Positions 42,469-50,137 of a stretch of 64,000 nt of DNA are shown piece by piece. Each line of letters begins with the position of its first letter. Within the stretch, counting starts at the first letter, position 1. The translations under genes were made by a program, and so were the position numbers. The DNA comes from Pontibacillus halophilus JSM 076056 = DSM 19796 (lineage in GTDB: Bacteria; Bacillota; Bacilli; Bacillales; BH030062). The notes beneath the pieces are model-generated. The model was not told the DNA's origin. It did not search any database and saw nothing but the letters and a program-made list of their open reading frames with translations. The stretch covers positions 186,001 through 250,000 of the forward strand of contig NZ_AULI01000007.1 of NCBI RefSeq assembly GCF_000425205.1. Reading direction: 5' to 3'.

Positions 42469-42482
42469 TGTAAGCGTTTTCA
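42469..42482. promoter_or_regulatory. Perfect cre site (CcpA operator)
   Basis: TGTAAGCGTTTTCA matches TGNAARCGNWWWCA at every position on the forward strand and its complement also fits. It lies just before the 46-aa gene. Confidence 0.7.
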
Positions 42483-42534
42483 ATTCATGATTCAAGTATA
42501 TCACGCTTCCATCTGGTCTACAACAAATCACGCA

Positions 42535-43062
42535 TCAATCTTTCTCATCTTGTTCAAGCCACTCAGACTTCAGAATTGACATTTCCACTAAGCTCCAATA
42601 CTCACGCCCCATTTTCCGGTAGTCTCGAAGAACTCCATCCTCATGAAAGCCCACATTCGTGTAAGCACGCCGAGCAGCATTATTGAAATCAAAGACACCT
42701 AGCTCCACGCGATGAGCTTGTAACTCGTTAAACGAGAAGTCTGTCACTGCTCTCACAATTGCCTGTCCATATCCTTTCCCACGCTCAGCACTCTCCCCTA
42801 CTAGCACGCGGCCAATGCGAACAGAATCGTGTTTCACGTTGTGTTTCAGTGAGACATGTCCAATAGAGAGACCCGATTGGACGCTTAAGACCGTGAAAAT
42901 CCACCTGTCTTCTTTCCTCTCATTTACATACTCATCGAGTTGTTGTGAGGTCAACGGATATGTAAATGACGGGCCCGCCCATTGGCGCAATACATGCTCA
43001 GTTGGAACCCAATCCATAAGTTGAGTATAATCCTGTTTTGTAAATGGTCGTAGGGCAATCAT
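42535..43062 (-). CDS. RimJ/RimL-type GNAT acetyltransferase
   Basis: A 175-residue acetyltransferase: N-terminal IALRPFTKQDY, the acetyl-CoA region IGRVLVGESAERGKGYGQAI near residue 90-109 (motif A with loop ERGKGYG) and NNAARRAYTNVGF near 135. The start at ATG 43062 is favoured since GAGGGAGA lies 6-7 nt upstream; an ATG two codons earlier is too near that site. RimJ/L relatives acetylate protein N-termini or small amines. It ends a unit with the gene upstream, 12 nt apart. Confidence 0.82.
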   Translation of the reverse strand: MIALRPFTKQDYTQLMDWVPTEHVLRQWAGPSFTYPLTSQQLDEYVNERKEDRWIFTVLSVQSGLSIGHVSLKHNVKHDSVRIGRVLVGESAERGKGYGQAIVRAVTDFSFNELQAHRVELGVFDFNNAARRAYTNVGFHEDGVLRDYRKMGREYWSLVEMSILKSEWLEQDEKD

Positions 43063-43074
43063 AGGCATTCTCCC

Positions 43075-44055
43075 TCAAGAAGGTTGTTCAATCGTCGATT
43101 CTGCGGTGGTAAGCAGTTCCTCTGTTGCATGACGAAGGAGTGATACTTGCTCATAATCGAGCTCTTTGAATCCTAAGTCGTTTAAACGTTGTTTCATCTT
43201 AGCCGGGAGATGAGAGAAGTACACTTCAAAGGGCTGGTCTTGACTTGTCTCCATCAGAATCAGAAAGACATTATGATAGGCAAGCCAACCGGCGTTCACC
43301 CATTGGCCACTCTCCTTCATGCGCTCCCACTTCTTTGTCAACACCTCATCTTGAAGAGTCGTTAGCTTCGTAAGATGACTAAACCCTTCCTCTCGAAGAT
43401 GCTCTCGTAAGCGAAGCGCTGTATCCAAGATGGCTTCATAAGTCAGGTGATTGGCCATTGACAATGGAACAGGTGTATCTTGTAACCACCCCTTCTCACG
43501 TAGAAATGGAATTAAATGAACCATTGAAACGTGCTGGCAGGAAATAAATTGATACAATAAAGCAGCTTCTTTCCATGCTCCCAATAAAGCATGGGTTGCC
43601 ACAAAGCTTGCCCCTTCTTTCTGTTGTTTCTCTGAGAACTTAAGTCGTGATTGGACAAGCCGCTTCACATCTTCAATGACGTCTGTCTTCCCTTGTGTAG
43701 ATTGGAAATAAGAGCGTGCCCATTCTTGCAATTTCTTGAATTCTCCGTTGTTATCTTTAAGAATCATGGCCTCCGTTAAGTAATGAAAGTGCCACGGGTT
43801 GTATTTAATCAGTTCGCCCTTCGGGAATTCTAAAATAGATTTAACCTGCACATGGACATACTCTTCCTTATAGACAACGGTATACTCACCGAGCGTTGAT
43901 TCTTTGCCTGTAAACGCAATTAAATTTAGATCACTGTACTCATCCGCCTCTTTCTGTGCAACAGAGCCAACGACGCAGATATACGTACAGTGAGTTAGAT
44001 ACTCTTCTGAATAAGCATTCGCAACCTTCCATAATTGGCGATTGTGTGGCTCCAT
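43075..44055 (-). CDS. Nucleotidyltransferase-fold protein with altered DxD motif
   Basis: A 326-residue protein whose N-terminus has the minimal nucleotidyltransferase signature GSVAQKEADEYSDLNL near residue 30-45. Active enzymes have GS then DxD; the second Asp is Asn here (SDLNL), so catalysis may be lost or changed. The remainder (about 100-326) is helical with a LLGAWKEAALLYQF segment like the C-terminal domain of aminoglycoside adenylyltransferase-type proteins. Start at ATG 44055 is set by AGAGGGAG 6 nt upstream. It precedes a GNAT gene, a pairing also seen among antibiotic-modifying enzymes, but no drug substrate is evident. Confidence 0.7.
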   Translation of the reverse strand: MEPHNRQLWKVANAYSEEYLTHCTYICVVGSVAQKEADEYSDLNLIAFTGKESTLGEYTVVYKEEYVHVQVKSILEFPKGELIKYNPWHFHYLTEAMILKDNNGEFKKLQEWARSYFQSTQGKTDVIEDVKRLVQSRLKFSEKQQKEGASFVATHALLGAWKEAALLYQFISCQHVSMVHLIPFLREKGWLQDTPVPLSMANHLTYEAILDTALRLREHLREEGFSHLTKLTTLQDEVLTKKWERMKESGQWVNAGWLAYHNVFLILMETSQDQPFEVYFSHLPAKMKQRLNDLGFKELDYEQVSLLRHATEELLTTAESTIEQPS

Positions 44056-44297
44056 ACGATCTCCCTCTTCCATACATAATAGTGAAAACTCTTACCTCAC
44101 TCTATTCCTTGTACAAAATGGATTGAAACTGGTTAATGGGAATTATTTTACACTTTTAGAAGGTACCTTGATTTTATTGTTACAATAACAACATTCAGGA
44201 GATAATAAAGCATGTAGAAGAAAAAGGGTTTATTTCTAGAATCTTTTTTCGTATGCTAGTGTTGGTACAGGATGACAAGCCTACAAGGAGGCTTCAT

Positions 44298-44942
44298 ATG
44301 CATAAAGAAACAGTTCTTCAGCTCATGCTCTACTTCATGGGCATCTTCGTCTCAAGCTTAGGGCTTGCGCTTCTTATTATTTCTGGTGTTGGAGTCGCTC
44401 CTGGTGATAGTGTTGCCGTAGGACTGGCCGAACGAACACCGATTAGCGTTGGGGTATTTCTCATTATCGGATTTGTCGCGCTTGTTATGATCAATGCTCT
44501 TATAGAGAAGAAACGTCCTCGTTTTGAATCCATCATCCCGAGTGTTATCCGCGGGTTAACTCTTAACTTTTGGTTGTACTTAATCTTTAACAATCAAGTA
44601 TTGGACGTGCTATGGTTGCAATGGACCGTTTTCGCCATTGGGGTTGTGTGTATCGGACTTGGCATCGCGGTTTATCTTCATGCCCCTTTCCCACATATTC
44701 CTGTCGACCACTTTATGATGGTCGTAAACGAAAATACAAATCAATCAAAGCGCTTTGTACGAGTCCTATTTGAAGGTGTACTCGCTTTAATCGGATTTGT
44801 GCTTGGTGGCTTTGATGTCGTTGGTTGGGGAACGCTTATTACAGCGCTTATGCTCGGACCATTTATTCAATGGTTCTATGAGAAAACGTATTTCCTAGAA
44901 GACATTGCCCCACCTAAACATCGTAAAGAATTAATGGAGTGA
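44298..44942 (+). CDS. YczE/YitT-type membrane protein
   Basis: A 214-residue membrane protein with about five hydrophobic segments. LYFMGIFVSSLGLALLIISGVGVAPGD at the N-terminus (read across residues 8-35) and the GIAVYLHAPFPHIPVDHFM segment are those of the YczE group, which in B. subtilis affects lipopeptide production by an unknown way. AAGGAGG stands 7 nt before ATG 44298. Its last 12 nt overlap the convergent gene. Confidence 0.75.
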   Translation: MHKETVLQLMLYFMGIFVSSLGLALLIISGVGVAPGDSVAVGLAERTPISVGVFLIIGFVALVMINALIEKKRPRFESIIPSVIRGLTLNFWLYLIFNNQVLDVLWLQWTVFAIGVVCIGLGIAVYLHAPFPHIPVDHFMMVVNENTNQSKRFVRVLFEGVLALIGFVLGGFDVVGWGTLITALMLGPFIQWFYEKTYFLEDIAPPKHRKELME

Positions 44943-45488
44943 GTTGCGTTTGCGACTCACTCTTTTATAGACCAAATACAGTGTTGTTCCTCCCATTGCT
45001 ATTAAGTTCAACAATGTAAACCAATCTCCTCCATAGTTCGGGTCCCAATATGAAACAACACTTCTAAACACCCAATCACTTACAGGGTAGAAGAGTGGAA
45101 TCGCATCGGTTACATGAGTGAAGAGATCGATAATAATATGACCAAGCCACCCGTATAGAAGTGCAGTCCACGCGGTCAACTTCCAACCTCTCCATAGAAG
45201 AACCCCAACAAAGATAACCCCCCATACAAATAAAGAGTGAAAGGTCTGCCGCAAGACTGTAACGATAGGCATAGCGAATAAAGCATGCGCTAACTCAAGC
45301 ATCACTCGCCCAAATCCATTTGACTGTATGGCTTCTACTGAGAAGATGTCCGTCGAAACTAATAAGTATAAAAACACGACATAATAAATTACGTCTGGTA
45401 CGAGACTGCCAATAATGAAATATTTAATCTTGCCTTTATGCTTTCGGGAAGCGACATAGGTCCAAAATGCATGGTCAGGTGTGTTCAT
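44931..45488 (-). CDS. Membrane-bound metal-dependent hydrolase-like protein
   Basis: A 185-residue membrane protein with His and Asp residues placed at membrane edges: TPDHAFWTY at the start, GSLVPDVIYY, HSLFVW and GHIIIDLFTHVTDAIPL. This pattern is shared with the DUF457/YdjM-type putative membrane metal hydrolases and distantly with PLC-type proteins like the one at 14423. Activity is not established. Start at ATG 45488 fits AAAGGA 8 nt upstream. Its stop overlaps the tail of the convergent yczE-like gene; no terminator separates them. Confidence 0.65.
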   Translation of the reverse strand: MNTPDHAFWTYVASRKHKGKIKYFIIGSLVPDVIYYVVFLYLLVSTDIFSVEAIQSNGFGRVMLELAHALFAMPIVTVLRQTFHSLFVWGVIFVGVLLWRGWKLTAWTALLYGWLGHIIIDLFTHVTDAIPLFYPVSDWVFRSVVSYWDPNYGGDWFTLLNLIAMGGTTLYLVYKRVSRKRNSLH

Positions 45489-45575
45489 TCTGTTCATCCT
45501 TTCAAGAGTTTGTAAAGGCTTGCATTGATAAATTGTGATATAGTGAAGACAACGTTTACAGGGGAGGATTCATTC

Positions 45576-46478
45576 ATGGAAAAAATTCAACTAGCAAACG
45601 ATTTGTCACTATCTCGCATTATTCACGGTCACTGGAGACTGAAAGATTGGAACATATCTAAAGAAGAGACGTTGGAACTCGTCGAATATTGTATTTCCCA
45701 GGGAATCACAACATTTGACCACGCTGATATCTATGGCAATTACGAGTGTGAGGCTCTATTTGGAGAAGCACTAAAGCTTAAGCCGGAATTACGTGAACAG
45801 ATTGAACTTGTCACGAAGTGCGGTATTGTGCTCCCGTCGGAGAATCGACCTGATCATAAGACTCACCACTACAACACAAGTAAAGATCATATCATTCAGT
45901 CAGTAAATCAATCTTTACATAATCTCGCAACAGATTACATTGATTTGCTTCTAATCCATCGCCCAGACCCATTCATGGACCCTGCTGAGGTTGCAGAAGC
46001 GTTCAAGGAATTAAAGCAAGAAGGGAAAGTACGTCACTTCGGTGTCTCTAACTTTAAACAGTCCCAATACGACATGCTTCAAGCTCATCTAGAATTTGAG
46101 CTTGTCACGAATCAAATTGAACTTTCACCATACAACTTGGAGAATTTCCAAGACGGCACGCTAGACTTGTGCCAAGAGAAACGCATCGCTCCAATGGCAT
46201 GGTCCCCTCTTGGAGGAGGAGATGTGTTCACAAGCCAAGACGACAAAGCAGTCCGTCTCCGTGAAACGCTTAAGAAAGTAGCAAACGAACTAGGCACAGA
46301 CCATATAGATGAAGTCATGTATGCGTGGTTGCTCTCTCACCCTGCACAAATTATGCCAATTGTCGGTTCCGGCAAGAAAGAACGCATCGACCGTGCAATA
46401 AAGGCTCAATCTCACACATTGACACGGGACCAATGGTTTGAAATTTACACAAGTTCCATGGGATACGACATTCCATAA
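45576..46478 (+). CDS. ycsN: Aldo/keto reductase, YcsN-like
   Basis: A 300-residue NADPH-dependent oxidoreductase of the aldo/keto reductase type. The catalytic tetrad is visible: Asp and Tyr in TTFDHADIYGNYE near residue 45-58, Lys in LVTKCGI near 84 and His in LLLIHRPDP near 128. The cofactor-binding QIMPIVGSGKKERI lies near 265. The start at ATG 45576 follows GGGGAGG. It closely resembles YcsN of B. subtilis and YdhF of E. coli. Natural substrate unknown. It has its own terminator. Confidence 0.85.
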   Translation: MEKIQLANDLSLSRIIHGHWRLKDWNISKEETLELVEYCISQGITTFDHADIYGNYECEALFGEALKLKPELREQIELVTKCGIVLPSENRPDHKTHHYNTSKDHIIQSVNQSLHNLATDYIDLLLIHRPDPFMDPAEVAEAFKELKQEGKVRHFGVSNFKQSQYDMLQAHLEFELVTNQIELSPYNLENFQDGTLDLCQEKRIAPMAWSPLGGGDVFTSQDDKAVRLRETLKKVANELGTDHIDEVMYAWLLSHPAQIMPIVGSGKKERIDRAIKAQSHTLTRDQWFEIYTSSMGYDIP

Positions 46479-46491
46479 CTCCATCAGTTAG

Positions 46492-46527
46492 AAGCTTGTC
46501 AGGCATTACGCCTGGCAAGCTTTTTTT
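46492..46527 (+). terminator. Terminator of ycsN
   Basis: AAGCTTGTCAGGC and GCCTGGCAAGCTT pair with one wobble, followed by a T run. Confidence 0.9.
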
Positions 46528-46636
46528 CTATGCCTTCCTTTACCTCCACATTTTTACATACCATAAATTATTGTTAGTTAGCGAATACTGGCACTATAGC
46601 TAATATTATGAATCTTTACATTGTAAACGAATTTTT

Positions 46637-46665
46637 TTGACATTATGTAAAAAGTCCTTTATAAC
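46637..46665 (+). promoter_or_regulatory. Sigma-A promoter of the gntP-like gene
   Basis: TTGACA (46637-46642), 17 nt, TATAAC (46660-46665). A partial cre match, TGTAAACGAATTTT (12 of 14), lies just upstream at 46622-46635. Confidence 0.75.
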
Positions 46666-46723
46666 TAAAATCGTACTTATTGGACATAGTAAAACAGACA
46701 AATTAGAAATTAGGAGGTCCACT

Positions 46724-48010
46724 ATGCTTAGTATTATTATTGGCCTAATTCTCCTGATGCTTCTAGCTTACTTAGGATGGTCCATTATCTGGATCGCTCC
46801 ACTTGTTTCTGGGGTTGTAGCCCTATTAAGTGGAATGAACATCCTTGACTCTTATACTGGTACGTATATGGAAGGCTTCGTAGGGTTTGCGAAAGATTAC
46901 TTCCCTATCTTCCTATTTGGTGCAGTATTCGGTAAGTTGATGGAAGACACAGGTGCTGCTCAATCAGTAGCTTATAAAATCACGAACTTGATTGGTAAGA
47001 AACGTGCAATCTTAGGAATGTTGCTTTCTACAGCCATTCTTACTTACGGCGGTGTAAGTCTATTCGTAGCCGTGTTCGCGGTGTATCCAATCGCTGTAGC
47101 GATGTTCCGTGAAGCAAACGTATCTCGTAAATTGCTTCCGACTACATTCGTTCTAGGTGCCTTCACCTTTACGATGACAGCTTTACCCGGTACTCCTCAA
47201 ATCCAGAACATCATTCCAATTAACACGTTCCAGACTGGTCCGTTCGCAGCTCCAATTCTTGGTCTTGTAGCCGGAATTATTATGGCTGTCGGTGGTTATT
47301 TCTACTTAACGTTCCGTCAGAGTCGTCTTGATAAACAAGGCGATCAGTTCACTGAGCCAGAAGGCGACAACCAAGTTAAAGAAATTAATGAAGACGAACT
47401 GCCTAACTGGATTCTTTCTATTATCCCGTTGGTCGTTGTCGTTGTTACTCTGAACCTGTTCGATATGAGTATCTTAATTTCCTTGCTCATTGGTATTCTG
47501 TTAATCATGCTCTTTAACATTAGTGACTACAAGCAGTTCATCGGAGCGATTAACGGTGGTGCTTCTGGTTCTGTCATGGCAACCATTAACACGAGTGCTG
47601 CAGTTGGTTTCGGTTCTGTTGTTACGGCATCACCTGGCTTTACAAGTGTGAAGGAAATGATCTTCAATATCCCACTTAGCCCTTACTTCTCAGAGGCATT
47701 TGCCGTATCTCTACTTGCCATGATTACAGGTTCTGCATCTGGTGGTATGGGAATTGCACTTGAAGCACTAGGTCAGCAGTATTACAACATTGCCATTGAA
47801 CAAGGATTAAGCCTTGAAGCGTTCCACCGTATTACTGCGGTTGCTTCTGGTGCATCCATTCTTCCACACAACGGTGCATTGCTAACGCTATTCACCGTTA
47901 TGGGCTTGACACACAAAGACTCTTATAAAGACGTGTTTGTGGTCGGATTATTGATTCCGATAGTTGCAACGATTGCGATTATCCTTCTTGCAATGCTTGG
48001 CATTAACTAA
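46724..48010 (+). CDS. GntP-family permease (gluconate/organic acid:H+ symporter type)
   Basis: A 428-residue transporter with about twelve hydrophobic segments. The FGKLMEDTGAAQSVAYKIT block near residue 70-88 and TYGGVSLFVAVFAVYPIA near 110 are characteristic of GntP, as is the later ASGASILPHNGALLTLF segment near 385. Members import gluconate, D-serine, citrate-like or hydroxybutyrate-type acids. No kinase or dehydrogenase gene lies adjacent, so the substrate is open. TAGGAGG precedes the ATG at 46724; the frame is open 29 codons upstream through the promoter. Confidence 0.85.
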   Translation: MLSIIIGLILLMLLAYLGWSIIWIAPLVSGVVALLSGMNILDSYTGTYMEGFVGFAKDYFPIFLFGAVFGKLMEDTGAAQSVAYKITNLIGKKRAILGMLLSTAILTYGGVSLFVAVFAVYPIAVAMFREANVSRKLLPTTFVLGAFTFTMTALPGTPQIQNIIPINTFQTGPFAAPILGLVAGIIMAVGGYFYLTFRQSRLDKQGDQFTEPEGDNQVKEINEDELPNWILSIIPLVVVVVTLNLFDMSILISLLIGILLIMLFNISDYKQFIGAINGGASGSVMATINTSAAVGFGSVVTASPGFTSVKEMIFNIPLSPYFSEAFAVSLLAMITGSASGGMGIALEALGQQYYNIAIEQGLSLEAFHRITAVASGASILPHNGALLTLFTVMGLTHKDSYKDVFVVGLLIPIVATIAIILLAMLGIN

Positions 48011-48015
48011 TAAAT

Positions 48016-48046
48016 AAAAGCAGGTGGCTCTCCACCTGCTTTTTTA
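48016..48046. terminator. Terminator of the gntP-like gene
   Basis: AAAAGCAGGTGG and CCACCTGCTTTT form a 12-bp stem with loop CTCT, followed by TTA, which is also the stop of the convergent gene. Confidence 0.9.
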
Positions 48047-48844
48047 TGTTCGCTTTCCATTTAGGTTGTGAATCGTCATCTCACTTCGAACGAAGAACCG
48101 GATGTTTAACGCAGATTGACCAATCCCTTTAGAGATATAGAAGGTTCCTTTGCTGTGAGGATGCTGGCCTTGATACACGCCTTGCTTAGCTAGTTGTCCC
48201 ATGTCTTTCAACTTAAATAAGAATGGCACATTGACTTGCTTCCCATGTAAATGGCCTGAGACCAAGAAGTGAAACGGCTGGTCCACGACAGTCACTACAT
48301 CGGGGTCATGAGTAAGGACAAGTACATCCTTGTCTTCTTCATTCGAGAAGTTAAAACTGGCTGGTACATTGTGATAGCGTAGCGCATAATCATCAATCCC
48401 TACGATTACCACATCTTCCTTCTCTACATATTCATTCTTTAATACAGTAACCCCATACTTCTTTAATAAATCTGTCACTGCCTCTTCTTGATTCGTGTGT
48501 CGATCATGATTGCCAAGTACAGCGTACGTCTCGACTCCTACTCGTTCAATCATCTTTAAGAATGATTCTAGCTTTGGAAGCTCGCTTGGATGTTTATCAA
48601 TGTAATCTCCCGTTAAGAAGATATAATCAGGAGACGCATCCTTTATCGTCCGCTCAATCGTCGACATTGGAACACGTAAATGACGGATATGCAAATCGCT
48701 AATTTGCACAATGGTCTTCTTCGCTTTCGTATCCCACTCTACTCGTTCAACCTTTAACCAACTAGTCGGTAAAATAAATAAAAGCTCCCATCCAATTCCA
48801 ATAAGAAGTAGGAACCCTACTCCATAGAGCCAATATTCCTCCAT
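48044..48844 (-). CDS. Membrane-anchored metallophosphoesterase (YkuE-like)
   Basis: A 266-residue calcineurin-type phosphoesterase. Residues about 4-25 are one hydrophobic anchor. Metal-binding motifs follow in order: QISDLHIRH near 48, FLTGDYID near 76, LGNHDRH near 108, and VLTHDPD and VSGHLHGKQ further on. YkuE of B. subtilis, of this family, is a cell-wall metal phosphoesterase. The start at ATG 48844 is set by GGAGGTAAGG just upstream. No partner gene is seen. Confidence 0.85.
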   Translation of the reverse strand: MEEYWLYGVGFLLLIGIGWELLFILPTSWLKVERVEWDTKAKKTIVQISDLHIRHLRVPMSTIERTIKDASPDYIFLTGDYIDKHPSELPKLESFLKMIERVGVETYAVLGNHDRHTNQEEAVTDLLKKYGVTVLKNEYVEKEDVVIVGIDDYALRYHNVPASFNFSNEEDKDVLVLTHDPDVVTVVDQPFHFLVSGHLHGKQVNVPFLFKLKDMGQLAKQGVYQGQHPHSKGTFYISKGIGQSALNIRFFVRSEMTIHNLNGKRT

Positions 48845-49034
48845 AATCCTTACCTCCAATTCGTTACGTTCATGATTCTTAGTTTACAGAAGCGTATGCG
48901 GTTCGGTCATCATTTTTTCGTCATTCCCTCCTAATTTGTATCCATAACTACAAACTAGCTCTGATGGCAGCACAAGATGGTAACTTCTTCTGAGAAAACA
49001 TGGGCTTGTTCCGAACTATCCGATTTTCTTCCAC

Positions 49035-49066
49035 AGAAAAAGCGAACCCCTCACTAGGGATTCGCT
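49035..49066 (-). terminator. Terminator of the nrd operon
   Basis: AGCGAAnCCCT and AGGGnTTCGCT pair, and the reverse strand continues with TTTTTC. Confidence 0.85.
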
Positions 49067-49077
49067 CCTATCCATGT

Positions 49078-50124
49078 CTACAAATCATCAAAGCCATTGT
49101 CCGCATAGTCTACTTTCGTGTACTGACGGGACTTCTGTTCGAAGAAATCAGATTTCCCACTATCCACATCTTGGTAAGCCTTAATCCATTTCAACGGATT
49201 TCGATGGTGACGCTCGAATGGACGCTCTGCTCCAAGTTCAACGCAGCGCTTATTTGCCATAAACTTAATATAGGAATCAAGTTCTTCCATCGTAATGCCT
49301 TCAAAGTCGTCTCCGATAATGTAGGACGCCCATTTGATCTCAAGCTCAGCAGCACGCTTGAATGTATCCGTAACAAACTGAAGATTTTCTTCTGTGTTGA
49401 GCTCAGGGTTCTCTTCTAGCGTCTCCTTAAAGATATTGGCGAAGAGACGAACGTGTAACTGTTCATCCCTATTAATGTAATTAATCATTGTACTCGTAGA
49501 AACCATCTTCTGATTTCTGGCAAGGTTGTAGAAGAAGGCAAACCCCGCGTAGAAGAACAGCCCTTCTAAAATGACATCGTATACGATTGATTCGATAAAC
49601 GTTTGTGGATTTGGATCCTCCGTAAAGTTGAGGTATCCTTCAGCGATAAACTGATTTCGTTCTAGTAAGACTTCATCGTGCTTCCAATACTCAAAGATCC
49701 GGTCTTGCTCCGCCTTCTCGACGAGTGAGGATAAGACGTAAGAATACGATTGGTTGTGGATAACCTCTTGAAAGGATAATACTTGCATAAGAGCAGCCAA
49801 ACTTGAGTCGGTTAAGTAATCCGAAATCTTGCCGCTGTAATCGGTTTGGACCGAATCAAGAAACGCTAGCAGGCCGATTACTTTCTTAAACGTATCTTGT
49901 TCTTTCTCACTTAAGCTCCCCCATTGGCGCATATCATTTGCCATATTAATCTCTGAGGGAATCCAGAAGTTCTGAAGCATATTCTTATACATTGGATAAG
50001 CCCATGGAAAGCGAACATCATCCCAGTTCAAGATATTCGAGCTCTCGCCGTTAATAATCCCAGTCGACTTATTTGGAGCAGCCGTGTCGTATAGGTTACG
50101 TTCGTTTAAATGTGTTTCAGCCAT
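49078..50124 (-). CDS. nrdF: Ribonucleotide reductase class I, small subunit (R2)
   Basis: A 348-residue diiron (or manganese) R2 protein, which makes the tyrosyl radical for dNTP synthesis. Ligands and radical site are seen: FLDSVQTDY (Asp), QEVIHNQSY (Glu, His and radical Tyr at spacing 3 and 4), VILEGLFFY (Glu) and NRDEQLHVR (Glu, His). The start ATG 50124 follows AAAGGAGG. It lies 13 nt after the R1 gene. There is no nrdI flavodoxin gene in the operon, which speaks against a standard class Ib set, so nrdB might be the better name. Confidence 0.9.
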   Translation of the reverse strand: MAETHLNERNLYDTAAPNKSTGIINGESSNILNWDDVRFPWAYPMYKNMLQNFWIPSEINMANDMRQWGSLSEKEQDTFKKVIGLLAFLDSVQTDYSGKISDYLTDSSLAALMQVLSFQEVIHNQSYSYVLSSLVEKAEQDRIFEYWKHDEVLLERNQFIAEGYLNFTEDPNPQTFIESIVYDVILEGLFFYAGFAFFYNLARNQKMVSTSTMINYINRDEQLHVRLFANIFKETLEENPELNTEENLQFVTDTFKRAAELEIKWASYIIGDDFEGITMEELDSYIKFMANKRCVELGAERPFERHHRNPLKWIKAYQDVDSGKSDFFEQKSRQYTKVDYADNGFDDL

Positions 50125-50137
50125 CCTTCTTCCTCCT

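Noticed and set aside
46622-46635. cre site upstream of the gntP-like gene
   Set aside because: Only 12 of 14 positions fit and the two final bases of the palindrome are missing; noted in the promoter entry but not listed as a site.
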